A stretch of 64,000 nucleotides of DNA, from contig ARYC01000785.1 in assembly GCA_000711775.1 (NCBI GenBank), positions 60,029-124,028 of the forward strand. Direction: 5' to 3'. The translations under genes were made by a program, and so were the position numbers. Shown here one piece after another: positions 35,986 through 49,053 of this stretch; positions within the stretch are counted from its first letter, which is position 1; each line of letters starts with the position of its first letter. The notes beneath the pieces are model-generated. The model worked only from the letters and a program-made list of their open reading frames with translations. It ran no database searches and was not told the DNA's origin. This DNA is from Oxytricha trifallax (lineage: Eukaryota; Ciliophora; Spirotrichea; Sporadotrichida; Oxytrichidae).

Positions 35986-38105
35986 GCCTCTGACGGTCTT
36001 CTTGGCCTTCATTTGCTTAACTTGCTCTCCCAAGTATTTTTATTAGTTTGGGATTTCATCAATCTTTTCTCTTCTCAAAATAGCGAATTTGAGAGCACGT
36101 TCCTCTCCCTTATTTAGCTTTAATTCTGTTACTTGCTGGTTCAAAACGAAGAACTACTTGTCAATTAGGTCTTCTTTGTGATTGATTTCAACTTTGATTT
36201 TGTTTGAGGATACAGCCACTGGGCCAGTTGATGATGAAATTAAGTAAGTGTTTTAACTTAGGGATCCACTTTGGTCTCTTCAAGATCTTCGTCATCATCT
36301 TCGAAATCGTCAAAGTAGTCTTCGTTATCCTGCTCTCTCTTGCTATCTTCGTCTATTTAATTGTTATTGGATTGTTCAATCATGCCGTTGTTTGTGTCTC
36401 TGCTCAGTACTTAGAATCTGGTATCGTGGAACCAACTTTATTGGATAGGACCATGAGTCTCAGGACTGTAATCTGGTCTCAAATGTACAAACAACAACTT
36501 TCCAGTGTTATAGTCTTTCAATACAATTCTTGCTGCTTAAGCTTCATTTGGAATACCACGACTATTCACATAACCTTTCTTGGTACTATAGATTGATAAG
36601 AAAATACTGGCTGTGTACTTTTTGGAGTTCTTTGGTGGCAAATGAATTTTATAGTAGGATTCCAAAACTTCTCTCGGCACACTGTTGATAATAAGCGAGA
36701 TAGGTGAAACGTAATATTTCATGGTACGATTGGCAAGACACCGCAGAAGATCATCTCATCTTTAGAATTTGTAAATGATGGGGAAAAATAGACCTGGACA
36801 ATCGCACAAGCACATGTTATCTTCCATGTTCAAAGTTTAGAAATGCTTGGTTTTACTTGGCATGTTTGCAACACCTACAAATTTTTTCAAGCAAATAACG
36901 TTTATAACTGATGATATTCCTACATTGGGGTAACCAAAGAAACTAATCATTAATCTGTCATCAAAATTTTTTCCTATTTAGAGGGATTTCCCTCTCAAAT
37001 ATATCCATAATTTCAGTTTTTGTGAAGATGTGTGGTGTGCTGAGTTTCTAAACGATTTCATTAAGCTTTTCTAGTCTTTGCTTCTTTTCTTCCTCTACTG
37101 TCAATCCCTACTTGAATTTCTTCGGCTTTTCATTATCAGAATCTTACTCCTCTTCACTTTCGTTATCCTCTTCACTATCCTCCTCAACTTGATCCTTATC
37201 GATTTTATCTTGATCTTCCAAAGCACTGAAGAAGAAATGCTTAACTATCTTATCATTGAAGTATTTAGACCAGTGCTCTCTAAGCTCTGTGGTCAAATAA
37301 TTTGCTTTGTTGATTAAAAGCATAAACTCCTTGTCTGGGTTCATTTCTGCGATATATTTCTCGAGATCCTGAGAGTAGAAGAAATATGGGTTTCTTGCGT
37401 CCACGATTTGGAGTAAAATGTCTGATTTTTCAAATACACGCCACTGTTAGCACCAAATTTATAAATTCTTTTCAAGTGGAGTGAAACCCAAATTAACATG
37501 CTTGTTAGAAAATATTAGGAAGAGTGTTTCTCTAAGCATAAATACATTTAAAAACATTATTCACTTCTAATGAAATCAATATCTTTTCTCCACTATAAGA
37601 ATGCAAAATTCTCTCTGGTTTGAATCTCTTGAGCAGTCATAGTGCTATCCCAATTGGGCTGCTGATATTGAGGATTTTTAATGGTGGATTCTGTCAAAAA
37701 TTATTCAATAGCTCTCTCTAAACAGTAGCACTCTCCACGGATCCCTGCAAAATTTCTTTTTTATTGATAATGGTTATCTCTTTTCAGCTGAGAATTTCTT
37801 GTTTTTGAAAGTTGAGCCAACTGCACGAATTCCTCCAAGTTTTCCTGATCAATGATGGACTTCTATATTGGCTTCACCTCATAATCAATGTTTGTGTGCT
37901 AAACAAATAATGTCAAGTTAATATATTACTAATTAATATGATGATAGTATTGTATAAAAATGAAATGATAAAAAATATGAATTAGGAAATGAGGGTACAT
38001 GTGTGTTTAAATGTGGAGGTTTTGTTTTCAAGTTAATTCTATTTTTCATTGTGCTTTTTAATAAGAGATTTGCCTACTCCTTGTGTCTTCTGGTTCTTTC
38101 CTATT
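35907..38105 (-). CDS. LSG1: LSG1-type circularly permuted GTPase (60S ribosome export/recycling)
   Basis: N-terminal TQGVGKSLIKKHNEK near 38075 and ENLEEFVQLAQLSKT near 37830, then the permuted GTPase: DARNPYFFYSQDLEKYIAEM (G5-side region), LINKANYLTTELREHWSKYF (G4 near 37320), an acidic insert (EEDSEEDNESEEE), IMDIFERKSLQIGKN, GYPNVGISSVINVI (G1 near 36935-36900) and CDCPGLFFPIIY (G3). Ends KQRPRRPSEAFMIYF...TGA 35907. LSG1 releases the export adaptor NMD3 from pre-60S subunits in the cytoplasm. The Walker lysine reads Ile and NKxD reads NKAN. A probable intron lies near 37560-37500. The start codon was not found. Confidence 0.88.
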
Positions 38106-38331
38106 GCGAGATATTATAACAATTTACTTTGACAAAAAAATATAAAGAGTAATATTATAGCTATAATAGTAGAAATAAATAAATTACTAATTTTATTATT
38201 AATCATAGTATATAATAAATGCCCTTTTATATCAAACTCTTCCAATTCAATCTCATTTTCTTATAAATATAATTTTTTACAAATAGATTTAAAACGATTT
38301 TTCAAATTTAAAATTATCAATTAAATTAAAA

Positions 38332-41300
38332 ATGTTTCTGAATTAATTTGAAAACATACAAGAGACTTCAAGTGATGGGGGATGTTCAAACTTCAATTGA
38401 TAATGAAGAGTCTTTCTCTAAAAACTTAAAAGAACCTGCAATGCCAAAACTATTTTAGAAAAGTCTAGTAATATTTAGATGTTCAAGATTAAAAAGAAGG
38501 CCAAGAGAGAAACTCCAATCGATATGAGTTTCAAATTAATGTTAATAATTCACAAAATCACACATAGACATTGAAGTAAGACATCCAAGATTAAACTAAT
38601 TTCGAGCAGTAAAATTAGAATCAATACCAAGCCAAGAATTTCAAAGTTTAGAGCCCTCAAAATGCATTTTAACAAAATAATTTCAGTGATTAAAATGCAA
38701 GTCACTTTTAGAATGATATATACAGCAGCATAAAGAAACCATCTCAGTCATTTTTGAATGATGGGGGAAATGTTACAATACAGCATGATAATGATCAATT
38801 GTTTTTCCCAAATATTAAGCAAAATGAAAACAGCCAGAATAATATGAATCAAGATCATGATTAGCAACTGCTGCATTAGTAAAATTTAAATCAAGCGATA
38901 GATAAATATGAAAGAGAGCATATAAGAGAACTTGAGAATAATCTGACTACCTACTCAACACGAATTGAAGATTAAAATTTAATTCTAATTCTAAAGAATC
39001 TTTTAATCTTGTAAAATAGTTAGGAATAATTCGACACATCCAATTCGAATTATGTAACAGCGTTGAATTAAAAGAATTAAGTGGAACAACAAATTAAATA
39101 ACAAATAAACCAGAAAGTTCAAGACAGAATCAATCAGCTTATGTTAATTTATGTAAACTACAATAAATCTTAGTCATAGAACTCTCAAAGCTAGCCATGT
39201 AGTTCCCAAGATTCCTCCTCTGAAAACAGCTCAAAATCCATAAAACCAGAGCATAATCAATATCAAAATGAAGACTCTTTGGATGAAATCTAAGTGGAAG
39301 AATTTGACGCACAAAGCAATAATACCCTCTTTAATTAAACAAAAATAACTACACACCAGATTTGTTTCAATACTTGAATGAAGTAGACACTCACTCTATT
39401 TCGAAATTAGAGAAATCAGAAATTAATACAAATATTTTTAATAAATTCAAGAGAAAAACAGCAATTTAATCTCCAAATTTTATGATAAAAGATCCAAGTT
39501 AGAGTCTTAGAGATAGGAATTGTAAGACGGGAAGCAAGAAGCCGAGTAAAGATTAGATTCATTGAATAAAATCTAAGAATCCTTAGAGTAAAAACTCTAA
39601 GAATATATGGTAGATTACAATAAAATTGAGAATTTATAAGAAGGTGAAATGACTCTTTAAATGAAGCCTTAGAAATATTAGATTCATAGGATTCAAAATG
39701 AGATACAACAAGAGCAGTCACAAATCATGCAGGTAATTAATTACTCTAGTATTTTAAATTTATAACTTTAGATTGAGAATAAGATACAGCATTTACACAC
39801 TAAAATTAAGAGCTAAGAACAGCAAATGGTTGGCATTTAGAATGAAATATGGAATGTAGATTTACTGTAGCTTGTTATTAATTAAGAAATTGACAATTTA
39901 ATCAAGTAATTTAATGGTTTTTTAAATAATTTTGTATAGCACTAGCTGAGAATACTTGTAGATTTACTATTAGATTTAGGATAAAAGTAGAAAATAGCTT
40001 AAGCTTAAAACACTATAGAGAAAAAGGTCTTAGAGCAAAAATTAAATCTTAACATTCAAAGAAAGTTAAAGAACAATCTAAACTTCTTAAATGATGCAAG
40101 GATCATGATATTATATAAAAATGAAGACAGCGTATAAAGAGAGAGAAAGCTAAAAATTGTTAAGATGGAGAGAAATCTTAAGAAATTTAACTTAGCGATT
40201 ACATGAATGATTAATATGGTGAAGTGGCATTAAATTTAGTGCTTGAAAAGAAAATAAAGCAATTAGAAGTTAAATTGTAGGATTTGCAAAATGAAAAGAA
40301 CTTAATCGAATGATGATTATGACAGTGAAAGAAATACCATAGCCAACGTAAGCCAATAAATTTAATATCTTAAATTATTTAAAGTAAGAGAATTAAAAAA
40401 TCTGTTTACGAGATTGAACACAAAAATAAAGTGCTTGCTTAAAAAATAAAATGACTAGAAAAGAAAATTTACAAAATGCTGAAAGAACAGCACAATTCTT
40501 AATCCTCTCTTCTCTAAAATACCTAATCAATCTTTGAACAGTCAGCTTCATAAATCCTAAACGAGTTTCTTTTAAATCACATACAACCTTAATCATAGCA
40601 AGAAGAAATATTTTACTTGAATATATTTGATATGTAGTAGCAAGCTCTAGCTTAGAACTTTGATAACTTGAAATTAATCAGACTGGAATATGCCCACATA
40701 TAAAAAAAACAACCTGAAATTAAGTAATCAGTAAATTTGCCAATTTTTCATCACCAAATTTTATAAGACGGTCTTTCTAACTCGAATTCTTAAGTAAAGT
40801 CAGAAAGATATAAACTCTAGTAGTTGCAGAAACTTTTGCCAATAATTTAATAGAAAATCTCTCACATCCTTTTCAATCAGTATATGAGAGAGATCATGAC
40901 GAAATATAGGGAGTCATTAAGACATATGGAAAGTAAACTTTCGAAAGAAAGAAGCATGAATAGTTCGAAGAGTTTCACAAAATTAACTGTTAAAGACTGT
41001 GAAAAGACTATGAAATGATTGACATTTATCAAAATGTCAATATTAAATAAGATTATAATTAGAATTATGAAATGCTAAAATCTCATAAACAAAAGAATAG
41101 ATATCACGACTAAGTCTAGACAAATAAAAGTAAAGGATCACGATAAAATTCAAGAAAAAATCTCTCAAATTAACCTTAAAATTTAAATCTATCACCTTGA
41201 CAAACAAAGTTTAACTTAGAAAATCTTTAAACTTAAGTTTGAAATTGGGAGACTAGGTAGTAGTTTCTAAAATGCGAAACATTAGTTAGACAAACCAGAT

Positions 41301-42840
41301 GAAGCTAGTTTTGGATTAAGAAGATAATAAATATGGCATCAAGGAAATTTATGAGGAACTTACAGATACACTAAAAGTAGAGGAAGAGAGTAAATTTGTG
41401 GTCAGTGAGTGTGAGAGACAGATCAATGAATTGGCTCTTATTGAGAAATAAAGCCAAAACAAAAATGAAAATCAGAGTGACAGGCTACAGAGTAAGTTGG
41501 AAAAACTGTAGCAAGTCAAACAGGAAATTGATATCACGATAATCAAGCAAGAATTAGGGTAGCAGTTGGAAATAAAAACAATTACTGGATAAGTAAACTT
41601 AAATAAATATTTTATAATGACAACTCAACAATCACTGACCAGGTTATAAACATAGAAGTTGATCAAATTTTTAATAAAAACTCATCATCGTTAGTTCCAA
41701 GTTCTTAAAATACTATTAGAATTCCAGATATGAAACAATACAATCAGGATTATAGAATTGTTAAGGTAATATGCAAACAACTTGGTTAAATTTTTGATTT
41801 CTAGAAAATTGAAAATAAATAGGAATATGAACTCTTTAAAAGTTTAGCACCACTTTTAGAAGGATTTTAGTTTAAGGTATAAAAGAAGTACTATTAATCA
41901 AGAATGAGATAGTAACCTAAATACCTTGAGAAGTTTCTAAGATTCATTTAGGAATAATTAGATTGAAAAATCCTAAACTTATAAGATTATAATTTACTTT
42001 TTATCAATTGCAAATATTATTATATGATTGTCCAATGACCTCTAGAAACTAGAAATTAGAAATCTGGACTCCCTCTTAAAACTAGACTCTTTAATTAAAT
42101 TAGACAAGCTAAAAAGTGTGAAAATTTCGACACAGACTCAAATTATACTTAAGAAACTCTAAATTGATTTTCAAGATGTTTTATCGCCTTCAAGAAGTAC
42201 CTCATAGATGAGTTAATCTTATTATAAAGGGAGACGATTATCACAGTAACCTTATTCAAGCAAGAATTAATAATGTAGAGATGTATTAATGCAACTTAAT
42301 CAATCAATCGCTCATTAAAAAGATAGTTTATATCAAGGATCTATAAGCAGAGGACACTCAGCAAACTCTCTAGTGAACAATCATTATTTGATATAATTAA
42401 TGTAACTAGTAGCTATTTTTTACGTTTTTGTGAATAGTTAACTGATGCTGAAAAGAAAATCTCAAGGGAACATATCCAATACCATAGCCCAAAGCGCTAG
42501 TTTATTAGGTATGAATAGAAAGAATACTTTAGAAAATCTCTAATCACACAACTTAAATCACAGGTCTTAATTTAATCAAAGCTATATCTCTTAAAATCAG
42601 AATCTTTAGAACAACATTAATAAATGTATGAATAATTAGTCTTAAGTTCTTAATTAAAGTCTTTAGACTTAAAAGCAGCAAAATTAAACCTTATATATCT
42701 AAGACAACGAGGGTTTGTAAGCATAAAATGGCAAAAATCAATTCATGGGACAAGAATAGTTTGAATTTAAAATAATCACAGAAGACAGAAAAAATCACAA
42801 TAATGACTTTAGAATTTCAGGAATTTAGAGTTTGTGTTGA
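38332..42840 (+). CDS. Very long Q/N-rich coiled-coil protein
   Basis: ATG 38332 (MFLNQFENIQETSSDG). Low-complexity N-terminal third (KNFKVQSPQNAFQQNNFSD), then heptad-like coiled coil: NQAIDKYEREHIRELENNL, QVEQQIKQQINQKVQDRIN, EIYEELTDTLKVEEESKFVV, SDRLQSKLEKLQQVKQEID. C-terminal segments MNRKNTLENLQSHNLNHR and DFRISGIQSLC-TGA (42838-42840). Around 1,400 residues if one gene. Probably a centrosomal or cytoskeletal structural protein; there are many frame breaks, so it might be two genes. Confidence 0.55.
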
Positions 42841-43031
42841 TTCCCAAAGATAAATTATAGCTAGAAAGTAGCAACTCTTTGATTTAGTTAATCCATGTGA
42901 AATTAAGAAAAAGTTTTGTATAAACTTGAATTCATAAGTAAGTGTAGTCTAAATTTTACGAACTAAGGTTTATTTAAAATATGAGTTAATAATTTAATTA
43001 TAAATTTTTAATAAGAACTTATTTCCTGTAA

Positions 43032-44260
43032 ATGATGACAGATATGGCCAAGGAGGAGGATAATCAAATTCTTGTCTCCGAAAAGTTCACGTATGCTTTA
43101 ATTAATGAGTTATATATATAAATTTAGTCCTGAGTGCATTAAGAATTCAGATGTTAAGATCAACCACAAGTATACACTAGGTGACTTAAATTCTTAAATT
43201 TTCTGTGTGAAATATGACCTTAATGATAAATATATTGCTTCCGGTAAGATTCGATAATTCGAAAAATATTGATGACTGATTGCTATGTATAAAGGTTGCG
43301 GAAATAGATCTATTAGAATTTTCAATGTAAACACAGGAAAGCAAAGTTATGTACTAAATGCCAATATGGATGAGCCTATGCCTACTACTCAAATCAGGTA
43401 AGTTATGTTGAAATTAATAATAAATTTTAAATAATAGTTCCTGTTTTTCTTCAATATGTTTCTCTTCAATATTGAGATACTAATAATGCTATTAATAGAT
43501 GGAGACTCCTCAATGCTCTAGGTGTAACAAAGAACGTTTTGATTTCCGTGAATTCTAATGGTAGTTTGTAACATTGGTACACAAACAGTGGAAAGCTGTT
43601 GCACACAATTTACGATGAGTTAAATCAACTTTTGACAGTAGATTACAAGCTAGATGGTAATATGTTTGCTACTTGAGGAAGTGACTGTATTGTTAGGGTA
43701 TATGATGAGCACACAAGAAAATTAAGAGCAGAACTCGCAGGAGGTGATATTGGAGAGCCAGGTAATAATAACAGAGTCTTTGCACTGAAATTTGATAAAG
43801 AAGACGAAAATATGATTATTTTAGGAGGTTAGGATAATAATGTGAAAGTGTGCAGAAAGATCAATCTATGGGCCACATATTTGTGGAGATGCCTTAGATA
43901 TTCATGATGGCTATATTTGGCAGGTTCTTGGAGAGGAGGCCATCAATTTAACTTTGGGACTTCGGAACTTCTGAATTTATTGAAGACATTACATGGAATG
44001 AAGGCTTAGCTTTAAATAACCGTTGTCAAGTTTATTGCGATCAATTCTAAAAGATGATTAGAGATCTAATTATAGCAGGAAGTTCAGGTAGTAACGAAGT
44101 TAAGGTGTTTGATGGTAATACTCTATTTAAATCATGTGCACAGATTAGAGATTAAAGAAGAGCTACTTTCACAGTAGATTTTAGTAATTCAGACGATATG
44201 TTCGCCATGGCAAGAGGTGATGGTGTTATTAGAGTTTTCAACGTTACAAATGAAGTATGA
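43032..44260 (+). CDS. WD40-repeat protein
   Basis: ATG 43032 (MMTDMAKEEDNQILVSEK), intron near 43088-43120. WD-type blades: DLNDKYIASG...GNRSIRIFNVNTGK; NVLISVNSNGSLQHWYTNSG; YKLDGNMFAT.GSDCIVRVYD; LKFDKEDENMIILGGQDNNV; GPHICGDALDIHDGYIWQV; LIIAGSSGSNEVKVFDGNT; DDMFAMARGDGVIRVFNVTN, stop TGA 44258. About 350 residues, seven blades plausible. WD40 propellers scaffold complexes; the specific partner is unknown. TGA (43674-43676) takes a blade Gly position, and frame shifts occur near 43850 and 43950. Confidence 0.82.
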
Positions 44261-44639
44261 TAATTTAAATTAATATTTGTATACTTCTTTCTTTTATTTA
44301 AGGAATTTCTTATTATTCCAATATTAGATTTGAATATTAATTTTTTAATCATAATTTGATTTATATTTCTCTAAATATGGAGTATGTTAACACAAAAAAT
44401 ATGAATTTTAGACATAATTATTTCAACTCAATCAACATTAATAATAGCAATTACTTCACTTGTAATAATAACAACAAATACAACAACTAATACAACTACT
44501 ACAACAACAATAACTACTACAACCAAAAACCTAAACCCCAATTTTTTAAAATAAAAGAGATCAGAAAAAACTTACCTGCCACTATTTTGGCAATACTACA
44601 GATAGAAGTTGAAATCAAAATTCCTAAACAAATGTTTGT

Positions 44640-45647
44640 CAGCAATGATGAAGATTTCTAGCGCCCTACTTCAACTTTAAAGCTTTCAATATTTTCCTTA
44701 CCAATATACTCTGAATTTTAATTTGTAGAAAAGCTTTAACTTGTTAAAAACTTTGATAGATTTCTGCTTTTGGAGTCTTTAATACTAGATTACTTCTTAG
44801 TTTGCCTATATACTGTAATCCATTTAAGTAGTTATTTTTTGTGAAGCTTGAATTTATATCTTTTGCAATAAATGAATCGTTGTTACTGATGGAAGTTTAA
44901 CTAATAGGTATCAAATTATAATTCCTGCTTTTACAATGTTAGTTATCTAATTACTTTTAAACAGTGACCTTCAAATTGTTTGGAGTCTTGTAAACATAAC
45001 TTTTATCAATTAATTTTTATTTTTAAGGTATTATCTTTGAGTCATAGAGGAAAGTTTTTGTTGTAAAGTCTTAATTACTATTAATTTTAGATTTCGAAGA
45101 TTACTTTGCAAGATATATAAAAGAAACTTATCTATCAATTTGTTAACATCTTTTTGTACATCATTATTTTTCTGCAACAACTTTTATTCTGAAGTAATTT
45201 CATTAGAAATACCATCAATGCTTTATATTTTATATTAAACCTCAATGAAATCAACTTGAGTTTCAATCATTCCGATTTTTTATAACTTACTGGTTGAATA
45301 TTTTAAATTTCTTAAAAACCTTCATTAACGACTGGTTAAACTTTAGTTTTCACATAATTTTATTAGTAATTACTACTTAATTTATTTATCTCCATAATAA
45401 GATCACTCATTAGTGAATTACGTAACTATTTTGTGAAAACCTAGCAAAAATCTAACAATTTTCACCTAATTTTGTTTTTATCTTCATCTGGTATTTGTGA
45501 CATTTTCAAAAGCTCTTCAACATCTAAGGTAAAGTTAAGATATTTGTATTTATCAATTTTATCTTCAGTTTCAGATAAGAATTGCATGTCAAGATAATCC
45601 TTGAGATCAAAGCTTTCGTAGACTTTATCGCATATATAAACCTTCAT
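44640..45647 (-). CDS. Small acidic/coiled-coil protein, unrecognised
   Basis: ATG 45647: MKVYICDKVYESFDLKDYL, FLSETEDKIDKYKYLNFTL, DVEELLKMSQIPDEDKNKI; after a gap, KIGMIETQVDFIEVQYKIQS and KLLQKNNDVQKDVNKLIDKF near 45290-45110, then AEIYQSFQQVKAFLQIKIQS near 44745. Coiled-coil character. A competing plus-strand Asn/Tyr-rich frame (44377-44860) overlaps the last part. Identity unknown. Confidence 0.5.
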
Positions 45648-45689
45648 TTATAAAAAAATTTAAATCAGTAAAAACTAACGTAATAAAAT

Positions 45690-47440
45690 TGTAGATTATT
45701 TAACAAACTTATTCCTGATTCAATCCGACTTTTTATGTTCTAATTAAATATACAATGGATCTAAATAGTACTTATCCTATTAAGGAGTTGCATTTAATTT
45801 TGTAGTACATTTCTTCCTACTTCGACTTTTGCGGTTTTATTGTTAATTACTTAAAAGGTTAAATGTATTAATTTGGTCAACTTAAGATCTATTCAAGGCT
45901 GTAGTATTTAATGGATCATAGACTCTGACAACAGCATGTGATCTTCGCTTTGTACCAAGATTTACACCCGAGGGAGAGTCATTCTCTTTAAATTCATCAC
46001 ATCCCTCAGTGTTAAGGTACGTTTACTTTGATAAACCACTATCATTTTTAGAACATTAAGGCTTAGTTTACTACATATCTGTGAGTTGATCTAAAATTTT
46101 CAAATTCAAATTCATGGCCTTTTACTAAATAGGTGATAATTAGGATTTTTTGCGACTGTTTTTCAAAGAGCACTTTGGAGAATCGTTATCTTTCCCCTCA
46201 TCCTCTTCTAGAATTTGCCTAGAATCCGACATTTCAAAAGGGTTGACTGATTCTATTAAGATTTGTTTCTATAGAATTTTCTATTTTATTTTTAGAGTTT
46301 CCAATTGAATTTGAGTTTATAATTGAGGCGGCAATTAGAATTACGTTACTGACCCTCTTCTACTGTTATCCCCAGAATGCGGTTAATTTGAACTTTAAAT
46401 GAAAAAACTTTTATCTTTAAATGACACTGAGCTATCTCTATCTCTATTCATGATGAAACCATTAATGAATAAAAATAGCAAAATTAACTATTGATTATTA
46501 CTTTTTAAAATGATTGTTCTAGATGGGACCCAAGGATTGCTGAATACTTTGCTATAAATCTTCTTGACAATAATTCTTTTAGTTTTTGAATTCATAGTAT
46601 CTCAATTCGTAGATGGCATCCATGAAATAGGCTTTTAGTCCGTCTAATTCTGGTCGAATTTCATTTTAATTGATTTTGGCAATTAAATTTCTCAAATTTC
46701 ATTTAAAACATCAATTTTCGAGTAGGGTTATAAGATACAGTCCATTGCATGTCATTTAGATTTTTGGCTTGATCATTTTCTTGTTAAATTTAGCGATCAA
46801 TTTCTTACACTGTTAGAGTGATTTCAAAAGAGGGGCTCAATTTTGGAGTCATTTCTCCTCCATCCTCATTTTTCAAATTTTTTAGAGGTACCTCCCTTTA
46901 AATAAATCTCTATATTTAGCACTACTATTCCCACAACTACTATTATTTTCTTCGCTTCCTCCTGTGTGATGCAGCTATTATATAAGACATTGCATGTATA
47001 CATTTTAATAATGTTTTTAAATTATAGAAACCTTAAAATCCGTGTTAATTTTATAAATCTCTCTTTACTTGCATTTTTTTAATTAATCTATTGTTGTCTG
47101 AGAAGTGCTTAGCGAGCTGATATTTTTACTTAAGGAGACCACATTAAGAAAACAGATTTAATTGTAGATTCTTATAAATTTTGAAAACTCGATCAGACTG
47201 CCTTTTTTATCCATATTATCTGCTTTTTAGAACTGTGGCTGGTTTTCTAAGTTATAACTCTAACCTTCTAAGAAATTTTAATTTTTAGGCTTTCTTTTTC
47301 TAATGCTGATCCTTTTCAAATTCCTTGATTGAGCTGAACAGTTGCCAATATTTAAAAAACTCAATTTTCTATTGGAAAGTAGTGAGTTAAATCATCAAGT
47401 CAATTAAAGTTGAAAATTTGTTAAAAAAATAAAAGTTTTA
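45690..47440 (-). CDS. Probable coding region, unresolved exons
   Basis: Minus-strand frames free of TGA with protein-like composition: RKLSFLNIGNCSAQSRNLK, FLEGQSYNLENQPQFQK, GSLIEFSKFIRIYNQICFL, NSSCGNSSAKYRDLFKGRY, and further downstream SRQILEEDEGKDNDSPKC and RRSHAVVRVYDPLNTTAL. Reading frame changes several times. No domain recognised. Confidence 0.35.
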
Positions 47441-47496
47441 GATAAAGAATCCTTAAATAGAATCACATTATAAGTTAATTTATCTATGAATCAAGA

Positions 47497-48660
47497 TATT
47501 CTGTTATATTACATTTTAGAAATTAGCAGTTTTGCTTTTAGTCTGAATTAATTAAATTTTAAACATAAAGTTTATTTACTAATGAAGAATCTTTATTTAA
47601 ACGCAGAAGGTTAACGGGGTCTATTAAGTGGATCTTGAAATTTCAACTAAGGTGTATCGTCTTAATTGATCTTATCAAATCCCAGGGCCACCCTAGCCGT
47701 TCTAATCTTTGCCCTTGAATAATTTTTCAGTAACCAATTTCTTTTCAGGAAGTAATTCATCGATTTTGTCAATGAAGAAACTTGAGATGCATGATGACTA
47801 TGGGCAGAAGTTTTGGCTTGACTAATATGTGTTATAACTGGCACTACTATTCTTTTAACTTTTATTGAATAAATTCACTTTGCCCATTTTGGTAGGACTT
47901 AAGAAATCTTATTGTGTCCCACCAAGACTTGCCTTGTCGAAGCATGCACACCCTGACTATTCAAGCGTAATGGGGGACTTGAATTAGGATTACTATCAGA
48001 AACTGGACATTCATTTTAGTCTGATGTCAGGCCTAAATAGTTATCTAGAAAGGGATTGAAATTATCTATTATCTCGTTTCCAAGCATGTTTTCAGAGATC
48101 GAACGAAAAGCATCTTCTTATAGATTTTAGTGCAAAGCCGTTATTTAGATGTTTGTCTACTTATCAATTAATAATTAAAGTAATTATATTCACTTCTTTG
48201 GCGATTTTTTCTCAGAAACTGAAGAAATATGATCTTCTTCTTCTAGAACCTCAATATTAAAAGACAAAACTGGCGAAGATTTATTGTCTCTCCTTTGAAA
48301 TCCGCCATCTTTATTTATTAAAGCTCCTGATTAATTAAATGCTTAAGTTTTTTTTCCAGTAATTTGACAACTGCCCTTCAAAGTTTCATCTACTGAGCTT
48401 ATTTTTATATATAATGCAAAATAAACCAAATATGGGTATCTATGATTTTTATCTTTATATACATAATGAACAAAATGTTGATTTTTATTGGTTTTTCTTC
48501 TTAATTTCGGACAGTTTCCTCTAAATTTTTTTAAATGCAAAGGGTCTATAGTTTCAATAAGTTCTTACCTAATTTGAGAGATATTCATGACTTGTTCAAG
48601 GTCGAATATGAAATCTTTTACGTTTTCTGAAAAGCTTATTATTAATTTTGTTCACTACAA
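47497..48660 (-). CDS. Unrecognised spliced gene
   Basis: Starts in SFSENVKDFIFDLEQVMNI near 48640, an intron at 48568-48521 (GTAAGA...TTTAG) joins NISQIRGNCPKLRRKTNKNQ and HFVHYVYKDKNHRYPYLVY; then FNIEVLEEEDHISSVSEKK ending at TGA near 48200. A following block (MLGNEIIDNFNPFLDNYLG near 48090, ITHISQAKTSAHSHHASQV near 47830, RAKIRTARVALGFDKIN) runs to about 47497 and may be a second gene. No family recognised. Confidence 0.45.
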
Positions 48661-49053
48661 TTACTATTTTATATGTGTTTTAAATATCTAATAATTTATT
48701 TAGAAAATTAAATTAGTTTAAGCTAATAAGAAAGAAAAAATAAAATATCAATAATATTAGAAATTAAAACTATTATACTTACTGGATTATATTTTATGAA
48801 AAAGATTAAATTAATTTTATTTACACATATCTTAATCTTGATTTCTCATTTTAAATGAAGTTACACATAAAAAACAAAGAAATTTTTAGTAATTTTATAT
48901 TCAAAAATTTAAATTCTATGATTAGTAATTAATAAAAGCTATCTATAACTTTATAAAAATATATGAATTAAATATATCTGGTAAAGTTGCGGAAATTTAA
49001 AACAAACCATTTAGAATTTGTTAATTAAATATTTTATTTAAATTTACGCGAAA

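Noticed and set aside
44377-44860. Plus-strand Asn/Tyr-rich frame starting MEYVNTKNMNF
   Set aside because: Largely an AAC/AAT/TAC repeat tract; the last part overlaps a minus-strand coiled-coil frame that fits better. Not fully excluded.
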